A DNA stretch of 64,000 bases from Chitinophaga sp. H8 (GTDB taxonomy: Bacteria > Bacteroidota > Bacteroidia > Chitinophagales > Chitinophagaceae), in assembly GCF_040567655.1 (NCBI RefSeq), contig NZ_JBEXAC010000001.1, forward strand, positions 2,046,001-2,110,000, given 5' to 3'. The notes under the pieces were generated by a model. The model was not told where the DNA came from and searched no databases. It worked only from the letters and a program-made list of their open reading frames with translations. Numbering within the stretch: the first letter of the stretch is position 1; every line of letters starts with the position of its first letter. Position numbers and translations under genes: made by a program. Below, piece by piece: positions 9,176-17,812 of the stretch.

Positions 9176-10939
9176 TCAACTCGTATACTGCATCTCACTC
9201 AGATTCCTGTAAAGCCCGCCGTTTACCCGGATTAATTCGTGGTGGGTGCCTTGTTCTACGATATGTCCCTGATCCAGTACAATGATCTTATCTGCCTGTC
9301 TTACGGTGGAAAGCCGGTGGGCGATGACAATAGAAGTACGCCCTTCCATTAGTTTCTCCAGTGCATCCTGTACCAGCCTTTCCGATTCAGAGTCCAGGGC
9401 TGAAGTGGCTTCATCTAAAATTAATATCCTGGGATTTTTCAATACGGCCCTGGCAATGGCGATGCGTTGGCGCTGCCCTCCGGAAAGCTGAATGCCCCGC
9501 TCTCCTACTATGGTATCCAGTCCCTGTGGTATCCGTTCAATGAATTCCCAGGCATTGGCCTGTTTGGCGGCATGTATAATTTCTTCATCTGTAGCACCGG
9601 GTTTGCCATAAGCAATATTTTCCCGGATTGTACCTCCAAAAAGAAATACATCCTGTGGTACCACGGCCATCTGGCTGCGCAATGCAGATAAGGGAAAGGA
9701 GGTAGCCGCTTTTCCATCAAAGAGGATACTGCCATGAGTAGGGTTATACAGTCTCAACAATAGGGACACAATTGTGCTTTTCCCCGCACCGCTTGGACCT
9801 ACCAGGGCTATTTGCTGATCAGCAGCCACACTGAAAGAGATTTCCTTCAGTACATGAATATCTTCCCGGGAGGGATAATGAAAAGACACATTTTTAAAGT
9901 CTATTTGCCCGTGGAGAAAATGTGCGGGTGCTATTGCTGTTTGTTCTTCTATCGGTTCTGCCGGTTCATCCAGGATTTCCAGCAGGTGTTCTGTAGCGCC
10001 AATACTTTTTTGGAGATTGGAATACACTTCTGCCAGGCCGGCAATAGAAGCACCAATAAAAGCAGAATACAATACAAATGAAAAGAGCAGGCCGGTAGGT
10101 AATCCCATGGCAGCACCTCTCCAGATGACAGCTACCAGGGCGCCAAAAATCCCGAGGATGATAAAGGAAGAAAAAGCACCTCTGTATTTACCGCCTTTCA
10201 TGCCGGTACGTGCGGCAGCATCGGTTTTCTGACGATAACGCTTCATCTCGAAAAACTCATTGGCAAAGGCTTTTACATTTAATATGCCCTGCAGGGTTTC
10301 TTCTACAATGGTATTGGAAGCGGCTACCTGTTCCTGTACTTCTTTAGAAAAGCGACGGATGAACTTCCCAAAGAATATGGCCACTATAACAATCACCGGC
10401 AATACTGCCAGCATAAATACAGTTAGCTTGAAAGAGGTGCTCATCAGCAGAATTACACCGCCCACTATAATAATAACCTGTCGTATAAATTCTGCAATAG
10501 TGGTGGTAAACGTTTCCTGCAGTAGGGAAATGTCTGAAGAAATGCGGCTGCTCAGCTCTCCTACCCGCCGCTGCAGGAAGAATTTCATGGGAAGCCGGAT
10601 CAGGTGGTTGTAGATATGCTGACGCAGCGCTGCCAGTGTTTTCTCTGTCACATTTACAAACAGCATGATCCTGAAAAAGGAAAAGACAGCTTGGGCTACC
10701 AATACGCCCACCAGCAATAAACCGGCCCGGTTAATGCTTTCTGTCAGATGTCCCTGGGTACCTGCGTCTACGAGTTGCCCCAATAACTTGGGAAATGCCA
10801 GTCCTGCCAAACTGGAGATAAGGAGGAAGAGCAGGCCGATACTGAATTCTAGCCAATAAGGTTTTACATATTTAAAGAGCCGGAGTGTTTTTTTTAATGA
10901 TCCTGCCTGCAGGCCTTTCTTTGATGCTTCGTTTTCCAT
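9176..10939 (-). CDS. ABC exporter, fused permease-ATPase (MsbA/ABCB-like)
   Basis: A 587-residue half-transporter. Six membrane helices in residues ~25-300 are followed by an ATPase domain. Walker A GPSGAGKST lies at 381-389, the signature LSGGQRQRIAIARA begins at 485, Walker B ILILDE is at 505-510 and the switch His is H541. The protein should act as a homodimer, or with a partner, pumping a lipid or drug-like substrate out of the cytoplasm. The substrate cannot be told from sequence; lipid A-core flippase (MsbA) and multidrug exporter are both possible. It stands alone, with about 326 bases of upstream DNA. Confidence 0.85.
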   Translation of the reverse strand: MENEASKKGLQAGSLKKTLRLFKYVKPYWLEFSIGLLFLLISSLAGLAFPKLLGQLVDAGTQGHLTESINRAGLLLVGVLVAQAVFSFFRIMLFVNVTEKTLAALRQHIYNHLIRLPMKFFLQRRVGELSSRISSDISLLQETFTTTIAEFIRQVIIIVGGVILLMSTSFKLTVFMLAVLPVIVIVAIFFGKFIRRFSKEVQEQVAASNTIVEETLQGILNVKAFANEFFEMKRYRQKTDAAARTGMKGGKYRGAFSSFIILGIFGALVAVIWRGAAMGLPTGLLFSFVLYSAFIGASIAGLAEVYSNLQKSIGATEHLLEILDEPAEPIEEQTAIAPAHFLHGQIDFKNVSFHYPSREDIHVLKEISFSVAADQQIALVGPSGAGKSTIVSLLLRLYNPTHGSILFDGKAATSFPLSALRSQMAVVPQDVFLFGGTIRENIAYGKPGATDEEIIHAAKQANAWEFIERIPQGLDTIVGERGIQLSGGQRQRIAIARAVLKNPRILILDEATSALDSESERLVQDALEKLMEGRTSIVIAHRLSTVRQADKIIVLDQGHIVEQGTHHELIRVNGGLYRNLSEMQYTS

Positions 10940-11111
10940 GTATATTACCAGGTTTGTTCATGAGTGCCTCCTGCGTGCCGGGTAATGGCAGGCGTATAGG
11001 CCGGTAACTTTGCGCAGTCATAGGTTACGAAGTGAAACATCCGCTTAACCTGTACTGGTGTTGACCATAAGTAGTAGACGGATGGAAAAGGGAAATATTT
11101 TATTTCCGCAG

Positions 11112-11119
11112 CAAATATA
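11112..11119 (-). promoter_or_regulatory. possible -7 element (TATATTTG)
   Basis: Minus-strand TATATTTG fits the Bacteroidota TAnnTTTG -7 consensus and lies ~173 bases upstream of the ABC exporter start. No good -33 box at standard spacing. Confidence 0.35.
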
Positions 11120-11176
11120 GCAGTTTTGTACTTAGGTAGTGAGTAATCAAACAGGCTTGTAAAGCAGGCAAAAATA

Positions 11177-11220
11177 CATGGGGCTGGTCAAAGCAAAACA
11201 GGCTTTTGACCAGCCCCATG
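11177..11220 (-). terminator. strong hairpin terminator
   Basis: A 16-bp perfect stem (11177-11192 with 11205-11220, starting CATGGGGCTGGTCAAA) and 12-base loop. Reading the minus strand it is followed by TATTTTTGC, so it ends the small lipoprotein transcript. Confidence 0.8.
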
Positions 11221-11265
11221 AATGGCAAATGCCATTACCACATATTTTATGTGGAGAATACGCTG

Positions 11266-11562
11266 TTATTTTCCACCGTTGCCGCTCCTGTTCTTGGAGG
11301 AGTCTGCTGTACCAGTACCATAACGGGAAGAATCTTCTCCCGGATTAATTGCTCCTGGCGGCATTTCTGCGCCGGGTGCAGTGTCTGGTGTCATCATGGC
11401 GGTATCCATACTATTAGTGGGTGGAATTGAATCTTCCGTTGTTTTTTGTCCGCCGTTTCCACAGGCCATTAGCAGGGTGCCACAAAAGCCTGTAATCAGC
11501 AAAGCTTTCCATATTTTGCTGCTGTGCATCGGTTGTCCGTTTGTTAATGGTTTCATCATCAT
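11266..11562 (-). CDS. small lipoprotein, Thr/Ser/Pro/Asp-rich
   Basis: From the first ATG of a run at 11562 this encodes 98 residues. The hydrophobic segment ALLITGFCGTLLMAC ends in a lipobox with the acceptor Cys. The mature part is a low-complexity tail (TDTA/MDTAMM/PDTAPG style) rich in Thr, Asp, Pro, Gly. A later ATG at 11529 (MHSSKIWK) gives a more standard signal length. No recognisable domain. Its tail style matches the neighbour at 11707-11943, so the two may be diverged copies. Function unknown. Confidence 0.6.
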   Translation of the reverse strand: MMMKPLTNGQPMHSSKIWKALLITGFCGTLLMACGNGGQKTTEDSIPPTNSMDTAMMTPDTAPGAEMPPGAINPGEDSSRYGTGTADSSKNRSGNGGK

Positions 11563-11706
11563 CGATTTATAGGTCAAAAAAAACTACTCCCTGTATTCTT
11601 CGTACAAGGGTGCTATTTCTACAATTAGTATCACTCCTGCCACAATACGGGGCTAATACTATCAGAGTAGTATAGCTGTATGAGGCTGCTTCTTAGCGTA
11701 AACTAA

Positions 11707-11943
11707 TTATTGAACCGGCATGGTGGTCGTGTCACGTTGCATAGCTGTATCAGCAGGCATGGTAGCTGCTGTATCGGTATTTTGCATCACACCACTGGTA
11801 TCTGTGTTGCTGGTACTGTTTTTAGCGCCGTCGCAGGCAAACAGAAAGAGGCTGAGTATCCCTGCTACACAAAGGGTAATACACAGTTTATATAAGTAAA
11901 GATGCAGGGGCATTTGCTGTTGAACGTTTGCTTGTACTTTCAT
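11707..11943 (-). CDS. small lipoprotein with TDTA-rich tail
   Basis: A 78-residue protein. A basic/polar N-terminus and a hydrophobic helix end at LSLFLFAC (lipobox Cys about residue 37), followed by a ~40-residue unstructured tail dominated by Thr, Asp, Met and Ala (repeats of TDT and TMP). Likely periplasmic-facing or surface lipoprotein. No domain recognised. The neighbouring gene at 11266-11562 encodes the same kind of tail, 144 bases downstream on the same strand. Confidence 0.55.
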   Translation of the reverse strand: MKVQANVQQQMPLHLYLYKLCITLCVAGILSLFLFACDGAKNSTSNTDTSGVMQNTDTAATMPADTAMQRDTTTMPVQ

Positions 11944-12013
11944 AACATTCTTTTTAAAAGGTAGATTAATAAAGTATGGTCATCAGGAATAGGGAAAGAA
12001 TTGTGCCAACACG

Positions 12014-12021
12014 TACATTTG
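12014..12021 (+). promoter_or_regulatory. possible -7 element (TACATTTG)
   Basis: TACATTTG matches TAnnTTTG and lies 25 bases upstream of the mgtC-family start, implying a very short leader. Confidence 0.4.
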
Positions 12022-12045
12022 TAATGCATACAATTTGTTAAAACC

Positions 12046-12711
12046 ATGGAGCAGCTGCTTACTGTAATAAAAGAAGATCAGTTATTGAAAGTGGGTGTGG
12101 CCCTGGCAATGGGTGCTATTCTGGGGCTGGAAAGGGAATATAAACGCAAAACGGCTGGCATGCGCACCATCACCCTGATTTGTGTAAGCTGTACCCTGTT
12201 TACTATCCTTTCGGCAGAACTGGGATACCCCAACAGCCCCGATCGCGTTGCCTCCAATATTCTTACCGGGGTTGGTTTCATTGGTGCAGGGGTTATTTTT
12301 AAAGGCAATTTTACTATTGATGGTATTACTACCGCGGCCACGATATGGATTGCAGCCGCTTTGGGTATGGCCATTGGTATGAGCGAATACTGGCTGGCTG
12401 GATTCGCGCTCCTGGGCTCCCTGCTGATATTAACTGTGCTGGAATATGTGGAAGCATATATACCTCGCATCAATGACCGCCGTTTCTATGCCGTAAAATA
12501 TGATATGGATAAGGAACCATGTATTGATATGCCGGGCATTTTTAATAGCCATAAACTGAAGTTTATCCGGGAAGCGGTAGAAAGAAAAGATGGGATGGTA
12601 CAGGAAAAATATGCAGCCCGGGGTACCCAGAAAAACCTGAATCTACTGGACAGCTTTTTGTATGATAACAAAGATATCAGGGAATTGGAAATACAGTCTA
12701 ATCCTTTGTAA
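12046..12711 (+). CDS. MgtC/SapB family membrane protein
   Basis: A 221-residue protein. After a short N-terminal helix comes the MgtC core: VALAMGAILGLEREYKRK, then AGMRTITLICVSCTLFTIL and NILTGVGFIGAGVIFK, with about five membrane helices through residue ~145. A short soluble C-terminal domain (~150-221) follows. MgtC proteins support growth at low Mg2+ or in stress and can modulate ATP synthase; that role is family knowledge, not seen here. The C-terminal part is short and does not obviously show an ACT fold. Probably its own transcript, with DUF763 32 bases downstream. Confidence 0.85.
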   Translation: MEQLLTVIKEDQLLKVGVALAMGAILGLEREYKRKTAGMRTITLICVSCTLFTILSAELGYPNSPDRVASNILTGVGFIGAGVIFKGNFTIDGITTAATIWIAAALGMAIGMSEYWLAGFALLGSLLILTVLEYVEAYIPRINDRRFYAVKYDMDKEPCIDMPGIFNSHKLKFIREAVERKDGMVQEKYAARGTQKNLNLLDSFLYDNKDIRELEIQSNPL

Positions 12712-12743
12712 TATGAGGTAGACATTATTTAAACTGTTGAGAC

Positions 12744-13958
12744 ATGAGTAGAGGATATGCAGATCTGCCTTTGCACTATGGTGCAGTCCCGCCCTGGCTG
12801 GCACAGCGCATGAGCTTACTAGGAGGCGCTATTGTGGAAGCTATTATAGCAGATTATGGCAAGGCAGAAGTAGTACGCCGTTTAAGTGATCCTTTCTGGT
12901 TCCAGGCATTAGGATGTGTAATGGGAATGGACTGGCATTCTTCCGGTATTACTACCAGCGTAATGGGAGCATTGAAAAAAGCAGTGAATCCCAAAGCCAA
13001 AGAACTGGGTATTTACATTTGTGGCGGAAAGGGAAAACATTCCCGTCAAACGCCTGCCGAACTGCTGGTAATGGCGGACAAAACCGGATTACCGGGACAT
13101 GAACTGGTAAGATGTAGCAAACTGGCGGCTAAAGTAGATAATACAGCTGTTCAGGATGGATTTCAATTATACCTGCATTCTTTTATTGTAACGGATACGG
13201 GTGAATGGGCAGTGGTGCAGCAAGGGATGAATGATGCAAATGGAATGGCAAGGCGCTACCACTGGCATTCTGCTACACTCCGCTCTTTTACAGAAGTACC
13301 ACATACTTTTATCTATGGTCATAACCAGGGCCTCATTCTGAATCTTACAGATAAAACTGCCGCTACTACGAAGGCGGGCATGCTGCAATTGTTAAAAGAA
13401 CAACCCTCCTTCCTGTTGCCGGAAGTGCGTAAACTTGTAATGCCTTCCCATCATGAGGTAAGGGCCACCGATGTTAATCTGAAAAGGCTGGGTAGCATCC
13501 TCGCAGTGGCGCACGAACGCGGACTAGCCGATTTTGAATCCCTTTTATTGCTGGAAGGTGTTGGCCCCAGGGCAATTCAGTCCTTAACTCTGGTCAGTGA
13601 AGTAATCCATGGTACCTCCTCCCGTTTTGAAGACCCTGCCCGCTTCTCTTTTGCGCATGGCGGAAAAGATGGTCACCCGTTTCCTGTGCCCACAAGGGTC
13701 TATGATGAAACGATCCGTGTGTTACGGGATTCCCTCGAACGTGCTAAAATCGGGAATACTGATAAGCAGGAGGCTATCCGGAAATTGTCGGTGTTGGCGC
13801 AACAGGTAGAAAAAGACTTTGAGCCTAACACCAATTTCGACAAGGTGATTGAACGGGAACGTGATAATTCCTGGAAATATGGCGGGCGTACCGTAATGGG
13901 GAAAGCGCAGCCTCCCGGCAGGAAAGGAAATGGCCGGCAACTGGATTTGTTTGAATAA
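12744..13958 (+). CDS. DUF763 family protein with helix-hairpin-helix-like segment
   Basis: A 404-residue soluble protein beginning SRGYADLPLHYGAVPPWL, which I recognise as DUF763, a family of unknown function found in bacteria and archaea. The core (~20-240) has conserved His/Trp/Gly motifs such as GMDWHSSGIT, ICGGKGKHSRQTP and HSFIVTDTGEWAVVQQGM. Around residues 268-290 the segment LLLLEGVGPRAIQSLTLVSE looks like a helix-hairpin-helix DNA-binding motif. Downstream lie a histone-like gene (52 bases away) and endonuclease V. A nucleic-acid role is an inference from the HhH and these neighbours. Confidence 0.8.
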   Translation: MSRGYADLPLHYGAVPPWLAQRMSLLGGAIVEAIIADYGKAEVVRRLSDPFWFQALGCVMGMDWHSSGITTSVMGALKKAVNPKAKELGIYICGGKGKHSRQTPAELLVMADKTGLPGHELVRCSKLAAKVDNTAVQDGFQLYLHSFIVTDTGEWAVVQQGMNDANGMARRYHWHSATLRSFTEVPHTFIYGHNQGLILNLTDKTAATTKAGMLQLLKEQPSFLLPEVRKLVMPSHHEVRATDVNLKRLGSILAVAHERGLADFESLLLLEGVGPRAIQSLTLVSEVIHGTSSRFEDPARFSFAHGGKDGHPFPVPTRVYDETIRVLRDSLERAKIGNTDKQEAIRKLSVLAQQVEKDFEPNTNFDKVIERERDNSWKYGGRTVMGKAQPPGRKGNGRQLDLFE

Positions 13959-14010
13959 CAAATTGTGGAATGGCCTGTTTTTTGGACCAGGTAGGTAAAA
14001 CCTATTTGTT

Positions 14011-14328
14011 ATGGCACGTTATTCCAAAAAAGCACAAGAACAGGTAGAAAAAACCATGCACCGCGAAAAGAAAGGCACATTGCGCAGCGGCAGTGGTGCA
14101 AAGGTAAAGAGCCGTAAACAGGCGATTGCAATTGCTTTATCAGAAGCAAGGGAAAAGGGTTATAAGGTTCCGGAGAAAAAGGAAAGCAGCAAAAAAGCAA
14201 CACCCAGGAAAGCAGCTGCTAAAAAGGCTGCAACAAAAAAGACAACTACTAAAAAAGCAGCGCCTAAGAAGGCGGCCGCTAAAAAAGGTACAAGAAAAAA
14301 GGCCACGGCTAAAAAAACAACAGCCTGA
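14011..14328 (+). CDS. DUF6496-like protein with lysine/alanine-rich histone H1-like tail
   Basis: A 105-residue very basic protein. Residues 1-52 (ARYSKKAQEQVEKTMHREKK... SRKQAIAIALSEAREKG) match the small DUF6496 domain seen in many bacteria. Residues ~60-105 are KKAA/KKTT/KKAT repeats like the C-terminal tail of histone H1 or Hc1-type bacterial proteins, suggesting electrostatic DNA or RNA binding. Its TGA shares one base with the ATG of the endonuclease V gene (TGATG), so the two are probably translationally coupled. The repeat tail makes its exact length prone to variation. Confidence 0.75.
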   Translation: MARYSKKAQEQVEKTMHREKKGTLRSGSGAKVKSRKQAIAIALSEAREKGYKVPEKKESSKKATPRKAAAKKAATKKTTTKKAAPKKAAAKKGTRKKATAKKTTA

Positions 14329-15020
14329 TGACGCAGGATTATAATCAGATTACCATTCCGGAAGCCACTGCCCTGCAGCAGGAATTACGCAGTAAAGTGT
14401 TGATACAGGCACCTGATTTCCCCATCAATACGGTTGCCGGTGCAGATATTTCATTTAATAAAAACAGCACCACTGTATATGCCGGCATTGTAGTGTTGAA
14501 ATTTCCGGAATTACAGCCCGTAGCTTACTGCCTGGTAAAAAAAGAAGTGACGTTTCCCTATGTGCCGGGATACCTGGCATTCCGGGAAGTGCCGGCATTG
14601 CTGGAAGCCTGGAAACTACTGAAGGTAAAGCCGGATGTACTGGTAGTAGACGGGCATGGTATTGCACATCCAAGGGGATTAGGTATTGCTGCACATTTTG
14701 GGGTGCTAACAGGACAACCGGCTATTGGTTGTGCCAAGAAACTTCTGTTTGGTAAGTATGATGAACCTGGTGAGCAGCGGGGGGATTTTTCTCCTTTGCT
14801 CAATAAAGGGGTGATGATTGGCGCTGTTTTGCGTACGAAACCCAATGTGAAACCAGTTTTTGTTTCTCCCGGTTATAAAATGGATGTACCTGGTAGTTTG
14901 TCGCTGATAACACAGTGTATCGGCAATTATCGCTTACCCGAGCCTACCCGCCTGGCGCATAATGCTGTCAATCATTTCCGGGAAGGGACTTTACCCGAAG
15001 GATGCGTAAATACTCTTTAG
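14328..15020 (+). CDS. nfi: endonuclease V (deoxyinosine 3' endonuclease)
   Basis: A 230-residue enzyme of normal family length. The catalytic metal ligands are visible: Asp40 in VAGADISF, Glu87 in PYVPGYLAFREVPALLE, and Asp108 in VVDGHGIAHPRG, followed by LGIAAHFGVL. It cuts the second phosphodiester 3' of deoxyinosine, starting repair of deaminated adenine. It overlaps the histone-like gene by one base, so the two form an operon. The EamA gene converges, 7 bases away. Confidence 0.92.
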   Translation: MTQDYNQITIPEATALQQELRSKVLIQAPDFPINTVAGADISFNKNSTTVYAGIVVLKFPELQPVAYCLVKKEVTFPYVPGYLAFREVPALLEAWKLLKVKPDVLVVDGHGIAHPRGLGIAAHFGVLTGQPAIGCAKKLLFGKYDEPGEQRGDFSPLLNKGVMIGAVLRTKPNVKPVFVSPGYKMDVPGSLSLITQCIGNYRLPEPTRLAHNAVNHFREGTLPEGCVNTL

Positions 15021-15027
15021 CAGGTAA

Positions 15028-15957
15028 TTAGATCTGATCGTTCTGCAATCCGGTCTGTTTTCCCATTGTCATCAGCACTACACCGGCTACCACAATCCCG
15101 GATGCGATAACGGCATGCAGGGTAAGGTTTTCCTTGCCCACCAGCCACCCAAGGAATAAGGCTACTACCGGGTTTACATATGCATAGGTGGCCGTTAACC
15201 TGGTAGGTGCATTTTTGGCCAGCCAGCTGTAGGAGGTAAAGCCTACCAGCGATCCCAGGAACACCAGGTAAAAATAAGCGGAGAGCGTAACCGGCGTTAT
15301 CTCAAAAACGGAAGCCCACTTTTGTTCAAATATAGCACTGAGTAATAAGGATAATACAGCGCCGGATAACATTTGAATGGCGGTAGAGGTAATCTGGGTA
15401 GGCATAGGCAGCCGTTGTACCAGCAGGGAGCCAAATGCCCAGCTCACGGAACCGGCTACCACAATGATGATAGGCCATAACGGATAGTCCCGTACGGTAT
15501 CCTCTGAAAAAGGATTGAACAGGAAGAACAAACCTACAAAGCCAACAAAGATACCTGACAAAGTAAGCGCTGCCGGCCGCTTTTTACTGAAAAAAGCCCA
15601 GTCCAACCCAATAAACCAGGCGGGTAATGCAGCTACAATCAGGGCTACCAGCCCGGAAGGCATATAGCGCACGGCCAGCGCTACTGCACTGTTGCCTATA
15701 CCTATCAGCAACGCTCCTACCAGGATAGCGGAAAGCAACTGCCGGGGTGCTGGCCATACTTTTTCCTTTAACCGGCCTATCATCAACAGGATACTTCCGG
15801 CCAGCAAAAAACGTAACCCGGATACCAGAAACGGGGGCACCTTTTCTGTGGCGATCTTCATGCCCAGAAAGGTGGAGCCCCATATAATGTATACAGCACC
15901 GAGGCATGCAAATAATTTTACTTTATTGGGGTGTGAACCACCGGTTTCCGTTTTCAT
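15028..15957 (-). CDS. EamA-family (DMT superfamily) transporter
   Basis: A 309-residue integral membrane protein with ten predicted helices in two repeated EamA halves. The first begins LFACLGAVYIIWGSTFLGMKIA, the second about residue 160 with WAFGSLLVQRL. The sequence style (IWGSTFL, YAYVNPVVALFLGWLVGKE) fits the YedA/RhaT-like drug/metabolite exporters. Substrate unknown; amino acids or metabolites are typical. It is on the same strand as the GT-C-like gene and starts 42 bases after that gene's stop, so co-transcription is possible. Confidence 0.85.
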   Translation of the reverse strand: MKTETGGSHPNKVKLFACLGAVYIIWGSTFLGMKIATEKVPPFLVSGLRFLLAGSILLMIGRLKEKVWPAPRQLLSAILVGALLIGIGNSAVALAVRYMPSGLVALIVAALPAWFIGLDWAFFSKKRPAALTLSGIFVGFVGLFFLFNPFSEDTVRDYPLWPIIIVVAGSVSWAFGSLLVQRLPMPTQITSTAIQMLSGAVLSLLLSAIFEQKWASVFEITPVTLSAYFYLVFLGSLVGFTSYSWLAKNAPTRLTATYAYVNPVVALFLGWLVGKENLTLHAVIASGIVVAGVVLMTMGKQTGLQNDQI

Positions 15958-15999
15958 GTGTCTGATTAATCTTCCTCCTGAACATCGCTGTTTTCCTGT

Positions 16000-17634
16000 C
16001 TACGGTTTTACATACACTTCAATAATCGCATTGGTAGGCCTGCGTGGTGCCAGGAAGGTATCCACCTGTTTGTAATGCTGCTTTAATTCTTTTTGCAAGG
16101 CAAACGGGAAGAAATTATTTAAAGTAGGTGCGTATTCATACAGGATCAGGTCATAATGCTGTTGCTGCACTTTTTGTGTAAAAGCGGCCAGCTGCTGGTT
16201 AAACATCCCCACCCCCAAATGATACCATAACGGGAAATCAGGCCCTGTTTCTGTTTTATATGGCATGGCATGCGCGAGTGGCGTTAACTCTGTCATATTC
16301 AATACCTTAATATCGCCTTTCTTTTCTTTTACTACGGGTAAAGCCATGATCCGGTCTATGCCTTCCACCGTGGATGGTGGCATATAGATCTTCCTGAATT
16401 CCGGTAAGCTGGAAAAGATCCATTTGGAAGTAGGTACGTCTGTAGTATCTGTATTCACCATATAATTGTTCCGGGATACTACATTCTCTCCGGTAGCGCT
16501 GATATTGGCATGTGCGGTGGCTTCAGGATTAACCCTGGACAATACCCGGTCGAAGTATTTCCAATACACGCCGGACCACCAGAAAAGTACCAGTACTGTG
16601 GCGACTAGTACAGGCTTCCATTGCTCCAGCTTTAAATGCAGCTGTACATTCAGCTGTGATACGATAAAGGCAAATGCAAAACTATGGAAGAAAATATTGT
16701 TATCCGGAGGAGTATAACTGGTGACCTGGAAAAGAGCCGCTTCTGTCAGTATCCCTAAGGTAAGCAGGATAAAAAGCATCTGCTGCTTATTGTGCCAATA
16801 GGATTTAAAATGGGAAAAGGCCGGCAGCAGACAAATGACAATCAGCAAAAAGTATACCTTGATCCACTGAGAGCTACCCATGATTTCTGAAATGAAGTCA
16901 TTAGGCGATAACCGGGAATTATGTGGAGCCTGTCCATGATTGAACCAATACGCAAAGCCAGGCATTAAAGGGGCAATAAACAATACTGCAACTAATCCAT
17001 AGATTCCCAGGAACAGGGGAATTTCCCACCATTTCTTTTCCAGCAGGGTGCTATACCCTAATAAGGCCAGGCATACAAGTAAGGCCATACCGCCTCCGTC
17101 CTGCTTGGTAAATAAGGAAAGGAAGGTGAACAGGGCGGCCAGCGTAAGGTATACAAAGCGCATTTTGCCCGTGCTGGTGAGTTGATAGCGCAACAGAAAG
17201 CTCAATCCTATCAGCTCATAAATAATAACCGTATGATTATACCAGGGCCAGAAGTTGGAATAAGAATAGGATAACACAAATACCAGGACAGACAAAAATC
17301 TGATCTGCGGGGTTACCCCCAGGCTTTTCAGGATAGACCGGAAAGCCAACCCGCCCATGATATTGATCAGCACCTGTGCTTTTACCAGGGAAATCAGATG
17401 TGGGCCAAACAATTTAAAAAACAAGGCCGGGATGATCCAGAAACCATATCCCAGCGGGGAGCCAAAATCTTTAAAGGGTACCTCGCCTGAGGATAAACGA
17501 TAAGCGCCTTCCCAGGAAAGGAAAATGTTTACGCGATACGGAAACGTTACAAACAGTGGCACTATAGCCAATCCAACAATAATAAATAGCTCTGCAAGCG
17601 TATATTTCTGTTGTTTCAGGGATAAAAATGGCAT
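16000..17634 (-). CDS. polytopic membrane protein, GT-C glycosyltransferase-like
   Basis: A 544-residue protein with about eleven membrane helices through residue ~365 and a soluble C-terminal domain. The first periplasmic loop reads SWEGAYRLSSGEVPFKDFGS, similar in pattern to the acidic 'GxxxxxGxxPYxDF' loop of GT-C enzymes that use polyprenyl-phosphate sugars. I do not recognise a named family. It lies divergent to, and 178 bases from, a polyprenyl-phospho-arabinose operon, which makes an arabinosyl- or pentosyltransferase using that donor an attractive inference. A generic PMT-like transferase for another sugar is the alternative. Confidence 0.5.
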   Translation of the reverse strand: MPFLSLKQQKYTLAELFIIVGLAIVPLFVTFPYRVNIFLSWEGAYRLSSGEVPFKDFGSPLGYGFWIIPALFFKLFGPHLISLVKAQVLINIMGGLAFRSILKSLGVTPQIRFLSVLVFVLSYSYSNFWPWYNHTVIIYELIGLSFLLRYQLTSTGKMRFVYLTLAALFTFLSLFTKQDGGGMALLVCLALLGYSTLLEKKWWEIPLFLGIYGLVAVLFIAPLMPGFAYWFNHGQAPHNSRLSPNDFISEIMGSSQWIKVYFLLIVICLLPAFSHFKSYWHNKQQMLFILLTLGILTEAALFQVTSYTPPDNNIFFHSFAFAFIVSQLNVQLHLKLEQWKPVLVATVLVLFWWSGVYWKYFDRVLSRVNPEATAHANISATGENVVSRNNYMVNTDTTDVPTSKWIFSSLPEFRKIYMPPSTVEGIDRIMALPVVKEKKGDIKVLNMTELTPLAHAMPYKTETGPDFPLWYHLGVGMFNQQLAAFTQKVQQQHYDLILYEYAPTLNNFFPFALQKELKQHYKQVDTFLAPRRPTNAIIEVYVKP

Positions 17635-17812
17635 GTAGGTAATTTAAATATGTGCTGATGAGTAATATCTTGATTAACAAAAAACGGATATCTTTATCCT
17701 GTTCCAGGCACCAAAAATAATTTAATAAACTATAACTGTGCAGTATAACCTTATTATTTTTTCTTAATTTAAAGCAGTAAGTGTAACTTGTTGCGTCAAC
17801 TTATACATCTCA

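Larger units (their letters stand above)
10940..11265. other. intergenic region with promoter-like element and terminator
   Basis: No gene seen. It contains the presumed minus-strand promoter for the ABC exporter (TATATTTG, 11112-11119) and the strong hairpin terminator 11177-11220 of the small lipoprotein gene further right. Confidence 0.5.
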
